From the NCBI GenBank assembly GCA_016721905.1, contig JADKHH010000033.1:310001-374000 (forward strand): 64,000 bases of DNA, in the 5' to 3' direction. A program made the translations under genes and the position numbers. The notes below the pieces were generated by a model that made no database searches, was not told where the DNA came from, and saw only the letters and a program-made list of their open reading frames with translations. Each line of letters begins with the position of its first letter. Position 1 is the first letter of the stretch. The DNA comes from Candidatus Opimibacter skivensis. Its GTDB lineage: Bacteria > Bacteroidota > Bacteroidia > Chitinophagales > Saprospiraceae. Shown one piece after another: positions 36,699 to 44,988 of this stretch.

Positions 36699-38828
36699 AT
36701 GGGTTTTGATACTAAAAATCTGCGGAATGTTGTTTTGCTCGGCCATAGCGGCTCCGGGAAAACACTGTTTGTTGAAAGCATGTTGTTTGAATCCGGAGCC
36801 ATCAACCGAAGAGGTACCATTGAAGGCCAAAACACCGCATCAGACTATACGAAAATAGAGCAGGAAAGAGGAAACTCGCTATTCAGTTCGCTCATGCACG
36901 TCGAATGGCGTGGAAATAAAATAAACATCATTGATACTCCAGGATATGATGACTTTGTTGGTGAAGTGATATCCTCACTCAAAGTAGCTGATACCGCTGT
37001 GATGATCGTCAATGCTGCCAGTGGCGTGGAAGTAGGAACCGAACTCTTGTGGGAGTACATCGAAAAATTTCAGACACCATGCCTTTTTGTGATTAATCAG
37101 GTAGATCATGAAAAAGCCAACTTTGATACTACCCTCGAACAGATCCGATCAAGATTCGGACCCAAGGCAATTCCATTTCAATATCCGCTGCAGACCGGCT
37201 CCGGATTCAGCACAATTGTTGATGCCCTGCGAATGGTCATGTATGTCTTTCCAAAGGATGGTGGAAAGCCTGAAAAAAAAGCAATCCCGGAGAGTGAAGT
37301 CGGACGCGCCCAGGCTATGCACCAGGTATTAGTGGAAGCAGCAGCTGAAAATGATGAAAGCCTCATGGAAAAATTCTTTGATGAGGGTAATCTGAGTGAA
37401 GAAGAACTGACAAAAGGTCTCAATATTGCGCTGTCAAATCAGCAGATATTTCCGATATTCTGTGCTTCGGGCAAGCTCAACATGGGTAGCGGACGCATCA
37501 TGGGTTTTATCAACGACATCGGCCCATCTCCTGCCGACAGACCAAAACCCTTAAGCACTAAAGGTGATCCAATTGCACCTGATTCTTCAGCTCCTGTCAG
37601 AGTCTTTATCTATAAAACGATTTCTGAACCACAGGTTGGAAATGTTTCTTATTTCAAAGTGTATTCAGGCACGTTGCGCCCAGGTGATGATCTCATCAAC
37701 CTGGCCAATAGCAACCATGAACGTATCGCCCAGATCTATGTATCCGAAGGAAAAACACGCGAGTCTGTCAATGAACTCAAGGCCGGAGACCTTGGTGTCA
37801 CCGTAAAACTCAAAGAAAGTCACACCAATAATACACTTACAGCAAAAGGTGTAGAATCGGGTGTAGAAGAAATTCATTTCCCTGAACCACGGATCAGGGT
37901 AGCCGTCTCTACCGCTAACAAAGGTGATATTGAAAAACTAGCCAAGGCACTTCATATCACTCATGAAGAGGATCCGACTTTGCTGATCGAACAATCAGCA
38001 GAATTAAAACAAATGCTTCTTCATGGACAAGGCCAATTACATCTTGACCTGATCAAATCCAGGATTGAAAAAGTGTATGGTATCTCCATGAATTTTGATA
38101 TGCCTAGGATCCCTTATCGGGAGACCATTACTAAAGTCGCTAACGAAGTCTACAGGCATAAAAAACAAACCGGAGGTGCGGGTCAGTTTGCAGAAGTGCA
38201 TCTGCGCATCGAGCCCTATCACGAAGGCATGAATGATCCTGATGGCCTGACAGTACGCCATCGTGAATACGAAAAACTTCCCTGGGGAGGTACCCTTGCT
38301 TTTTACTGGTGTATCGTTGGCGGTTCGATTGATTCCAAGTTCAGCAATGCCATCAAGAAAGGCGTTATGAACAAGATGACCGAAGGCCCGCTCACCGGAT
38401 CGCATTGCAGGGATATCCGCATATGCATCTATGATGGAAAAATGCACCCGGTTGATTCCAATGATATGGCTTTCCAACTGGCAGGTACCATGGCGTTTAA
38501 AGCTGCGTTTCAGCATGCCGGTCCTCAGTTGCTCGAACCTATCTATGATGTCTCCATCTTATGCCAGGATGAAGTCATGGGGGATGTGATGGGTGACTTG
38601 CAGACGCGCAGAGCTATCATCATGGGTATGGAACGTGAAGGGCATTACCAAAAGATTCTGGCTCGCGTGCCACTCGCAGAATTGCATGAATATTCTTCAA
38701 CGCTACGTTCACTGACCCAGGGAAAAGCAAAATTCTCCATGAAGCTTGCCGATTACCAGCAGGTTCCAGCCGAGATTCAGCAAAAGCTGGTGGCCGATTA
38801 TCAGGCGCATGCGCATGATGAACATTAA
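36699..38828 (+). CDS. Elongation factor G-like translational GTPase (second-type EF-G)
   Basis: The roughly 709-aa protein has the EF-G five-domain length. G1 is G-H-S-G-S-G-K-T (residues 15-22), G3 is D-T-P-G-Y-D-D-F and G4 is N-Q-V-D (about 133-136), a departure from N-K-x-D. Domain IV starts near R-I-P-Y-R-E-T-I. The loop G-G-A-G-Q-F-A-E-V and the C-terminal domain V-M-G-D-V-M-G-D-L-Q-T-R-R are normal. Start set at MGFDTKNLRN; the frame opens 22 codons earlier without similarity. It is isolated from str-operon genes, so it is a paralogue and not the housekeeping fusA. Its role (ribosome recycling, rescue or stress) cannot be told. Confidence 0.85.
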   Translation: MGFDTKNLRNVVLLGHSGSGKTLFVESMLFESGAINRRGTIEGQNTASDYTKIEQERGNSLFSSLMHVEWRGNKINIIDTPGYDDFVGEVISSLKVADTAVMIVNAASGVEVGTELLWEYIEKFQTPCLFVINQVDHEKANFDTTLEQIRSRFGPKAIPFQYPLQTGSGFSTIVDALRMVMYVFPKDGGKPEKKAIPESEVGRAQAMHQVLVEAAAENDESLMEKFFDEGNLSEEELTKGLNIALSNQQIFPIFCASGKLNMGSGRIMGFINDIGPSPADRPKPLSTKGDPIAPDSSAPVRVFIYKTISEPQVGNVSYFKVYSGTLRPGDDLINLANSNHERIAQIYVSEGKTRESVNELKAGDLGVTVKLKESHTNNTLTAKGVESGVEEIHFPEPRIRVAVSTANKGDIEKLAKALHITHEEDPTLLIEQSAELKQMLLHGQGQLHLDLIKSRIEKVYGISMNFDMPRIPYRETITKVANEVYRHKKQTGGAGQFAEVHLRIEPYHEGMNDPDGLTVRHREYEKLPWGGTLAFYWCIVGGSIDSKFSNAIKKGVMNKMTEGPLTGSHCRDIRICIYDGKMHPVDSNDMAFQLAGTMAFKAAFQHAGPQLLEPIYDVSILCQDEVMGDVMGDLQTRRAIIMGMEREGHYQKILARVPLAELHEYSSTLRSLTQGKAKFSMKLADYQQVPAEIQQKLVADYQAHAHDEH

Positions 38829-38975
38829 GCAAGGAGCAGGGAGCAAGGAGCAGGGAGCACAAAGGGCAGTTGTCACATTGTGCCCTCATGGTATAAAGTG
38901 GACATTAATTTGCTTTCCATAAAGGTGACTCACAACTGACAATTCACAACTCACAACAGAGAGCTGACAGGTGAT
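38829..38975. repeat. Low-complexity block after the EF-G-like gene
   Basis: It begins with repeats of AGCAGGGAGCA right at the stop codon, then CTCACAACT-type repeats near 38930-38955, and a hairpin GAGAGCTGA ... TCAGCTCTC (about 38960-38993) that may act as terminator. Confidence 0.6.
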
Positions 38976-39051
38976 CCCGGTCAGCTCTCAGCTTTTTGAT
39001 TAAACGTGTTGTTAAGACGACCAACAATGAATCAGCGGAAAGATCGTTTTT

Positions 39052-39059
39052 TACCTTTG
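39052..39059 (+). promoter_or_regulatory. Candidate -7 element (TACCTTTG) of the secreted glutaredoxin gene
   Basis: This is an exact TAnnTTTG word, with the ATG only 16 nt after its last base, so the leader would be about 10 nt. Confidence 0.5.
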
Positions 39060-39075
39060 GTAAAATTTTACGGTC

Positions 39076-39750
39076 ATGAAGCATATTGTCATCCTCGTTG
39101 CCGCATTGCTGCTGCACCTAACTGGATTTGCCCAGAAGAATGATATTGAAATCTTTGAAAAAAAGGACGGCAATAAAAACATCGTAGTCGCCAGGAATAC
39201 CGGGAAGGTATCTTATCTGGTGACGCTCAGCATCAATTCGAAAGGTATGAACGTGACACCTGGTGCTGAAGTAGAAGCTGTCGTTCCTGCCGGCTTTATG
39301 AAAGAAATGGCAACACTCGTGCCCAGGCCCGGTGAAAGCTGGTCATATGGATACGATGTATCTTTTACAGAATATGCCGGGGAACCTTTAAAAACTAATC
39401 CTTCTACACCTGGACAACCAGAAGCTCCAAATACTCCCTCTGTCACTCCGGCTGCTCCATCCGCGCCACAGGCAGCATTATCCTCAGCTCCTATCATCGT
39501 ATACACCCAGGCAGGTTGCGGCCGCTGTTCGTCAGTGAAAAGCCAAATGAAAGCAAAAGGCATCACCTATGAAGAAGTGGATGTCAACAGCGGTTCACCT
39601 GAAGTAGCCAATATGTGGAAACAATTACGTGATGGAGGCTTCACAGGCGACAGTGTTACGATGCCCGTTGTTAAAGTGAATGGTAAGTTGCATTACAATA
39701 TCAAGGATCTGACAGGATTTGTCAATGGGCTTGTAAATGAAAAAGGCTAA
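39076..39750 (+). CDS. Secreted protein with C-terminal glutaredoxin domain
   Basis: The 224-aa product has a signal peptide (MKHIVILVAALLLHLTGFAQ). Next is a domain of about 90 residues with an immunoglobulin-like strand pattern (NIVVARNTGKVSYLVTLSI). A Pro/Ala/Ser linker (about 110-138) and a glutaredoxin fold (about 138-224) complete it. The active site is C-G-R-C (Cys148, Cys151) in Y-T-Q-A-G-C-G-R-C. The cis-Pro is in T-M-P-V-V-K-V-N-G and the glutathione-side loop is near the end. An exported glutaredoxin is unusual, since glutaredoxins work in the cytoplasm with glutathione. A periplasmic disulfide exchange role is inferred. Confidence 0.82.
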   Translation: MKHIVILVAALLLHLTGFAQKNDIEIFEKKDGNKNIVVARNTGKVSYLVTLSINSKGMNVTPGAEVEAVVPAGFMKEMATLVPRPGESWSYGYDVSFTEYAGEPLKTNPSTPGQPEAPNTPSVTPAAPSAPQAALSSAPIIVYTQAGCGRCSSVKSQMKAKGITYEEVDVNSGSPEVANMWKQLRDGGFTGDSVTMPVVKVNGKLHYNIKDLTGFVNGLVNEKG

Positions 39751-40000
39751 AGCGAAGGCTGAGGCGAAGGCTGAGGCGAAACATGAAGAGCGATGATTTG
39801 TCTCTAGCGTCAGGAGACGCAAAGCATATGGCATTTAAGTCAGAGACTTAAACGAGCGTCAGGGTTGTGAGGTGTGTGTGAAGAAAATTCTCTGGAAGCT
39901 GGTAGCTGGCAGATCAATGTGAGTTGTGAGTTGTGAGTGAAGAAAATTCTCTGGAAGCTGGTAGCTGGCAGCTAACATACTAAGAGCTGAGAGCTCTCAG
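39750..40000. repeat. Low-complexity and duplicated intergenic block
   Basis: It contains AAGGCTGAGGCG repeats directly after the glutaredoxin stop, then two copies of a phrase GAAGAAAATTCTCTGGAAGC (39881 and 39940 areas). These are separated by GTGAGTT repeats (39918-39938). No gene is supported. Confidence 0.6.
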
Positions 40001-40495
40001 TTAAAAAGTCAAGTCCACCACCCTCAGTCTTTTTCGCTTGCCGAGATCATAAACGATCGGAGAAAAAAGCGCGCGGATGATCGTACCAACGCCAAAATTG
40101 ATCAGTCCGAATTCCATACCCCCTTCAGAATATTGTGGCTGGTTGGTAACTGTAAACCAGAGGTCTCCCATAAACATGGAAATACCGCCTACCTGGAGAG
40201 CCCCACCGATGATATTCGGCCAAACCCGTTTCCGGTTCAGTTTGATGCTGGCTATTGTATTGAGTGGCACCCAAGAATCCCCAAGGAGGAGCATCTGTCC
40301 ATCGGGATCCATATCGATAATCTGGCGGGTATACCACCCTACCTTATCATCCTTTATTTGAAATGTAAGCTCATCATACATGGCAATCTTCTCCGTATGT
40401 AGGTTGCCTGCCTTCTCAATCAGGAGATACTTCTGGGCCGACACCTGCTGAATGCTGATGCAAAAAAGGATGAAGGACAGGAGGCCGTTGCGCAC
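40001..40495 (-). CDS. Exported protein of unknown function downstream of rnpA
   Basis: The 164-aa product starts at a GTG only 1 nt after the rnpA stop, so it is translated from the rpmH-rnpA transcript. The N-terminus is a signal peptide (LLSFILFCISIQQVSAQ). The mature part has K-Y-L-L-I-E-K-A-G, a D-G-Q-M-L-L-L-G-D-S-W-V-P-L segment and two weakly hydrophobic stretches (about 100-120 and 130-150) suggesting membrane contact. I do not recognise the family. It occupies the place where yidD/yidC usually follow rnpA. Confidence 0.65.
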   Translation of the reverse strand: MRNGLLSFILFCISIQQVSAQKYLLIEKAGNLHTEKIAMYDELTFQIKDDKVGWYTRQIIDMDPDGQMLLLGDSWVPLNTIASIKLNRKRVWPNIIGGALQVGGISMFMGDLWFTVTNQPQYSEGGMEFGLINFGVGTIIRALFSPIVYDLGKRKRLRVVDLTF

Positions 40496-40496
40496 G

Positions 40497-40919
40497 TTAT
40501 GGATTACTTCCGGTTTGGGTGAGGGGTTGATCTTTTACAAGTTGTTTTAACCAACGTTCCAACGCCTGAATGATGCTCTTTTGTATAGCCGCCTGGTCAA
40601 GTATCTCCGTACCGGAATAAATTAAAGACAAATGATACCATTTGCCTGCGGGCAATGAGGCATACAATTCGGGCTTATGGAGCCTGTAGCCCTCCCTCAT
40701 CAGCCTTTTAATCCGGTTCCGGTCCACTGCCCTTGAAAATTTCTTCTTAGAAGCTGAAAACATAACCTGTACCGGAAATTCCTGCTTGTCGGCCTCGTTT
40801 ACTTCCAGCCATACCAATCTGACCGGATATTTGGCCAGGCTCTGCCCTTCCTTAAAAAGCTTTTCGATGGCTTTCAGTGAACTCAGCCGTTCCGGCTTTG
40901 AAAGGGTGTAACGAACCAT
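40497..40919 (-). CDS. rnpA: Ribonuclease P protein component
   Basis: The roughly 140-aa protein binds the RNase P RNA and helps 5'-processing of tRNA precursors. The start at M-V-R-Y-T-L-S-K-P-E-R-L is chosen because the frame upstream has no similarity. The RNR motif is present as A-V-D-R-N-R-I-K-R-L-M-R-E (about residues 60-72), preceded by V-M-F-S-A-S-K-K-K-F-S-R. Length is slightly above average. It follows rpmH on the same strand, the classic order, and is translationally close to the next gene. Confidence 0.93.
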   Translation of the reverse strand: MVRYTLSKPERLSSLKAIEKLFKEGQSLAKYPVRLVWLEVNEADKQEFPVQVMFSASKKKFSRAVDRNRIKRLMREGYRLHKPELYASLPAGKWYHLSLIYSGTEILDQAAIQKSIIQALERWLKQLVKDQPLTQTGSNP

Positions 40920-41083
40920 AATCAAAGATAACATACCCGTTTTAGGGGTGAGACTAAATCCTGTACGATAAGGTTGGGCAAAAGGGAGGGGAAGGGCAAA
41001 AAAAAATCCTCCAGCCTGGGCCGGAGGATAGTTCATATTAACTATTTCTTCAATACCTATGCCCTGATCAGGGCCCGGGTATG

Positions 41084-41239
41084 TTATTTCACGCGCATGG
41101 TGTCGGAAACAGTCAGCTTGTGACGGCCACGGGCACGGCGTGCGTTGAGCACTTTACGCCCGGACTTTGAACTCATTCGTGAACGGAAACCATGTTTGTT
41201 CACTTTCTTCCTTCTGGATGGCTGAAATGTCCTTTTCAT
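41084..41239 (-). CDS. rpmH: 50S ribosomal protein L34
   Basis: The 51-aa basic protein begins M-K-R-T-F-Q-P-S-R-R-K-K-V-N-K-H-G-F-R and contains S-R-M-S-S-K-S-G-R-K-V-L-N-A-R-R-A-R-G-R, the universal L34 pattern. The frame extends 17 codons upstream but a TACATTTG promoter word at 41288-41295 places the transcript start near 41281, supporting 41239. rnpA follows 164 nt later. Confidence 0.97.
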   Translation of the reverse strand: MKRTFQPSRRKKVNKHGFRSRMSSKSGRKVLNARRARGRHKLTVSDTMRVK

Positions 41240-41287
41240 TGCTGTATTAACTGTTTGATTATTAGCCTGCTCGGTTAAAAGCGGGCA

Positions 41288-41295
41288 CAAATGTA
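41288..41295 (-). promoter_or_regulatory. Candidate -7 element (TACATTTG) of rpmH-rnpA
   Basis: This is an exact TAnnTTTG word directly downstream of the rho terminator and about 50 nt before the L34 ATG. Confidence 0.55.
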
Positions 41296-41303
41296 GTTAT
41301 TTT

Positions 41304-41340
41304 TTAAAAAAGATGGCCTTTTTATCTAAAAAAGGTCATT
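41304..41340 (-). terminator. Likely intrinsic terminator of rho
   Basis: On the minus strand, TGACCTTTTT pairs with AAAAAGGCCA with one mismatch, followed by a TCTTTTTT tract, about 40 nt after the rho stop codon. Confidence 0.65.
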
Positions 41341-41380
41341 TCCTATGTTCAAATTCCGTGCCTGAAGGCCAGGATTCCCT

Positions 41381-42620
41381 TTATCCGTTCATCGAAATCA
41401 GGAATTCCTCGTTCGTCCGGGTATTGATCATGTGCTTGCGGAGGAACTCCATAGCTTCATCCGGCTTCATATCCGCGAGGTAATTACGCAGGATAAACAT
41501 CCGCTGGAGGATAGCATCATCAAGCAGCAATTCTTCGCGACGTGTGCTTGATTTGGTAAGATCGATCGAAGGATACATCCGCTTGTTGGCCAGTGACCTG
41601 TCAAGCTGAAGCTCCATGTTACCGGTTCCCTTGAATTCTTCAAAAATCACACCGTCCATCTTAGAGCCAGTATCGATCAGCGCGGTAGCCAATACGGTGA
41701 GAGATCCACCGTTTTCAATATTCCGGGCTGCACCAAAAAACTGTTTTGGCTTGTGCAATGCATTTGCTTCCACACCACCGGAAAGTACTTTTCCACTGGA
41801 TGGTGCAACTGTATTGTATGCACGGGCTAGACGTGTGATTGAATCCAGCAGGATGACTACATCATGGCCACATTCTACAAGGCGCTTAGCTTTCTCGAGG
41901 ATGATATTGGCTACACGTACGTGGTTATCTGCAGGCTCATCAAAGGTGGAGGATACAACCTCTGCCTTTACATTTCGGCGCATATCAGTCACCTCTTCCG
42001 GACGCTCATCGATCAGCAATACAATCAAATAGCATTCAGGATGATTGGCAGCAATCGCGTTGGCTATGTCTTTCAGCAAAAAGGTTTTACCTGTCTTTGG
42101 TTGAGCTACGATCAGACCCCGCTGTCCTTTACCCAGTGGGGTGAAAAGGTCAATCATACGGTTACCATAATCCTTGCCGGTAGGATGTGTCAACAAGTTG
42201 AACTTTTCCGTCGGGAACAATGGTGTGAGGTAATCGAAAGGCACCCTGTCACGGACTTCATCCGGTGTTTTTCCATTGACCGTCGAAACCCTTAACAATG
42301 CAAAATATTTCTCGCCTTCTTTTGGAGGTCGGATGGCTCCTTTTACGGTGTCACCTGTATTGAGACCAAATAATTTAATCTGCGAAGGTGAAACGTAAAT
42401 ATCATCGGGTGATGAGAGGTAATTGTAATCCGAAGACCTTAAGAAGCCATATCCATCTGACATCATTTCCAGTACACCATCACCTTCAATGATTCCATCA
42501 ACTTCTACATTAAAACGTTCGCGGGCTTCGCGTTGAAAATCCCTGGCATCACGCTGTGGCGGATTTCTGGGTTCATTTACACCAGGGGTCTGTGTCCTGG
42601 CTTCAAGCGGCAGACCTGGG
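41381..42620 (-). CDS. rho: Transcription termination factor Rho, C-terminal catalytic part (after a frameshift)
   Basis: This frame encodes the RNA-binding cold-shock-like domain (G-I-I-E-G-D-G-V-L-E-M-M-S-D-G-Y-G-F-L-R) and the hexameric ATPase. Walker A is P-K-T-G-K-T, with V-I-L-L-D-S-I-T-R-L-A-R-A-Y-N and the Q/R-loop region G-G-V-E-A-N-A-L. The C-terminus ends K-H-M-I-N-T-R-T-N-E-E-F-L. All catalytic motifs are intact. It is one base out of phase with the N-terminal part; dropping one C from the CCC run at 42618-42620 joins them into 650 aa. In this frame, codons upstream of about 42603 read as non-natural Asn/Lys-rich text across the repeat region. Confidence 0.9.
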
Positions 42621-43334
42621 TTGTCTGTTGTCTTGTGGTTGGCGAGGCTCTCTTTGCTCTCTGCCTTCCTGAGGTTGGCGCTGATCTCTTGGTTCCCTTT
42701 GTTCTCTTGGCTCTCTTTGTTCTCTAGGTTCCCTTTGTTCTCGGGGTTCCTGAGGCACACGTGGTTCTCTTTGATCTCTCGGCTCTCTTTGTTCTCTTGG
42801 TTCCTGAGGCGCACGTGGTTCCCTTTGTTGATGTGGGGCACGTGGTTCTCTTGGTTCGTGTGGAGTTCGTGGCTCTCTTGGTTCGTGTGGAGTCCGTGGT
42901 TCCCTGGGTATGTGAGGAGTCCTTTCTTTATGTTCAGGTCTGCGGGGATGCTGAGGGCGCTCAGGCTGTACGGCCGGAGTTTTTACTGGAGGTACTGTTG
43001 TTTCCTCATCGGCTATCTCATCTGCTTCTTCTTCGGAGGTGTGCTCTGCTTCTTTGGAAGGTGCTGGTTTTCTACCTCTTTTTGGGATGGCACCAGGTTG
43101 CCTTTTGTCCACTCTCATGTTGTCACTGGAGACGGGCACTTCATCAGGAAGGTCACCGCTATCGGAGCCATTGGTTCCTGGTTTCTTTTTTTCGCCGGCA
43201 AGCGCCTGGTGATCCAGGATAGTGTAGACTAACTCTTGTTTGTTGAGCTTCTTAAAGCCATCTACGCCGAGCGAATCAGCAAGTTCCCTTAGCTCAGGAA
43301 CGAGCATGTCATTCAACTGCAAAATATCGTACAT
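42603..43334 (-). CDS. rho: Transcription termination factor Rho, N-terminal domain and Arg/Glu/Pro-rich insert
   Basis: The first 45 residues (M-Y-D-I-L-Q-L-N-D-M-L-V-P-E-L-R-E-L-A; K-L-N-K-Q-E-L-V-Y-T-I-L) are the Rho SAP-like N-terminal domain. An acidic linker follows. Then come about 100 residues of tandem R-E-P-R-x-P-H-E-P and R-E-Q-R-E-P repeats, a strongly charged disordered insert. Bacteroidota Rho proteins commonly carry such inserts, and the one in Bacteroides thetaiotaomicron is reported to drive phase separation. The frame ends at 42603, inside the insert's 3' end, because of the one-base shift described for the catalytic part. The DNA repeat unit is roughly 12-18 bp and could mislead assembly. 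Confidence 0.88.
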   Translation of the reverse strand: MYDILQLNDMLVPELRELADSLGVDGFKKLNKQELVYTILDHQALAGEKKKPGTNGSDSGDLPDEVPVSSDNMRVDKRQPGAIPKRGRKPAPSKEAEHTSEEEADEIADEETTVPPVKTPAVQPERPQHPRRPEHKERTPHIPREPRTPHEPREPRTPHEPREPRAPHQQREPRAPQEPREQREPRDQREPRVPQEPREQREPREQREPREQREPRDQRQPQEGREQREPRQPQDNRQPRSAA

Positions 43335-43528
43335 GATATGATCAGATAATTAATACGGATACAAAAAAATAGGATTCAATCAGAAATACTAACACTCGGT
43401 CCCGTTCACTTCACTCAACCACGAATCACAGTTTTATTTAGAATTGGAGGATCTGAAGGACGATCAGAACGGTATTGTAGGTGTGTAAAACGCCACTAAG
43501 GTAAAAACTATTTTTAATTCAGGGGAAT

Positions 43529-43536
43529 TACCTTTG
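43529..43536 (+). promoter_or_regulatory. Candidate -7 element (TACCTTTG) of serS
   Basis: This is an exact TAnnTTTG word 62 nt before the chosen serS ATG. Confidence 0.45.
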
Positions 43537-43598
43537 GTGAAATTTTAGAAGGAATCTACAGTGCTTAAACGGTGGATGACCTTGAAAAGTTGCTTTAT

Positions 43599-44888
43599 AT
43601 GCTAGAAATACAAATTTTACGTGACCAGAAAGACAGGGCAATTGCCGGTCTTAAGAAAAGGGGTTTTTCTGACGAAAGACTGCTTATTATTGATCAGATT
43701 GTGGCTCTTGATGATCTCAGGAAAGATCAGCAGACCCAACTGGATGTGCAGCTCAATGAGCGAAATACACTGTCTGATGAGATAGGCAATCTCTTCAAAT
43801 CAGGCAAAGCCCAGGAAGCTAACCAGCTGAAAATCAAAGTCCAGGCTATCAAAGAAGCCGCCGAAACCCTGGAAGTCAAGTTGCAACAAACCAAATCGGA
43901 CCTGGATGCAATGCTGGTTTCCCTGCCTAATATCCCACATGCCAATGTGCCTGAAGGCAGGACTCCTGAAGACAATAAGGTCCACCAGGCATGGGATGGA
44001 GAATTTCCAACTTTACCCGCAGGCGCCTTACCGCATTGGGAACTGGCAGAAAAATATAATCTCATTGATTTCAAGCTAGGTGCCTTCATTACTGGCAGTG
44101 GATTTCCATTGTACAGAGGCAAAGGGGCCCGTTTGCAGAGGGCTTTGATCAATTATTTCCTTGATCAGGCCAGAAGAGCAGGATTTGAGGAAATATTGCC
44201 GCCTTTTATGGTCAATGCGGACTCTGCTTACGGAACCGGGCAACTCCCTGATAAAGAGGCCCAGATGTATTATATGGAAAAAGATGACCTCTATCTTGTA
44301 CCCACTGCAGAGGTGCCAGTGACCAACATGTACAGGGGCCAGATAGTGTCAGAATCAGACCTCCCCATCAAATTAACCGCTTACACACCGTGTTTCAGAC
44401 GGGAGGCCGGATCCTATGGCTCTGATGTCAAAGGACTCAACCGGGTACACCAGTTTGATAAGGTGGAAATAGTCCAGTTTGAGCACCCTAGTCGTTCTTA
44501 TGAAACGCTGCAAGCAATGGTCAATCATGTGTCTCACCTGATGGAAAGCCTTGAATTGCCGTACAGAATCCTTCATTTATGTGGAGGGGATATGGGTTTT
44601 ACGTCAGCGACGACCTATGATTTTGAAGTTTATTCCGCGGCCCAACAGAAATGGCTGGAAGTGAGCTCCGTATCTAATTTTGAATCCTTCCAGGCCAACC
44701 GGATGAAAATACGGTTCAAGGACGAGAAGGGTAAAATGCAACTTGTACATACGCTCAATGGCAGTGCTTTAGCACTCGCCAGGATCGTAGCAGCTTTGCT
44801 GGAAAACAACCAGACCGAAAATGGTATCAGGCTGCCGCAAGTGCTGGTGCCATATACCGGATTTGAATTTATTGGAGCGGAGGAATAA
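43599..44888 (+). CDS. serS: Seryl-tRNA synthetase
   Basis: The 429-aa class II synthetase charges tRNA-Ser. The start is set at MLEIQILRDQKD, which aligns with the usual N-terminus; a GTG nine codons earlier is the alternative. An N-terminal coiled-coil arm (about residues 25-105) contacts the tRNA. Motif 2 is T-P-C-F-R-R-E-A-G-S-Y-G. The serine-site T-A-E-V-P-V-T-N-M and motif 3 (L-N-G-S-A-L-A-L-A-R-I-V-A-A-L-L-E) are present. It is intact and alone in its transcription unit. Confidence 0.97.
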   Translation: MLEIQILRDQKDRAIAGLKKRGFSDERLLIIDQIVALDDLRKDQQTQLDVQLNERNTLSDEIGNLFKSGKAQEANQLKIKVQAIKEAAETLEVKLQQTKSDLDAMLVSLPNIPHANVPEGRTPEDNKVHQAWDGEFPTLPAGALPHWELAEKYNLIDFKLGAFITGSGFPLYRGKGARLQRALINYFLDQARRAGFEEILPPFMVNADSAYGTGQLPDKEAQMYYMEKDDLYLVPTAEVPVTNMYRGQIVSESDLPIKLTAYTPCFRREAGSYGSDVKGLNRVHQFDKVEIVQFEHPSRSYETLQAMVNHVSHLMESLELPYRILHLCGGDMGFTSATTYDFEVYSAAQQKWLEVSSVSNFESFQANRMKIRFKDEKGKMQLVHTLNGSALALARIVAALLENNQTENGIRLPQVLVPYTGFEFIGAEE

Positions 44889-44929
44889 AATTGTGAGTCA
44901 GTTACCCTCGATTTGAAACCTCCTGGGCT

Positions 44930-44937
44930 ATTTTTGC
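44930..44937 (+). promoter_or_regulatory. Candidate -7 element (TATTTTTG) of the Zn-peptidase gene
   Basis: This is an exact TAnnTTTG word 51 nt before the ATG at 44989; a TTTG lies 14 nt upstream, closer than the standard spacing. Confidence 0.45.
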
Positions 44938-44988
44938 ATTTATAGGATATTAAATACAACCTTTGGGTTGTTCACTAAACCAAAAAAA

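Noticed and set aside
42621..42920. Short direct repeats in DNA, CRISPR-like spacing
   Set aside because: They encode the R-E-P-R/R-E-Q insert of Rho in one continuous frame; opposite-strand frames across them are shadows.
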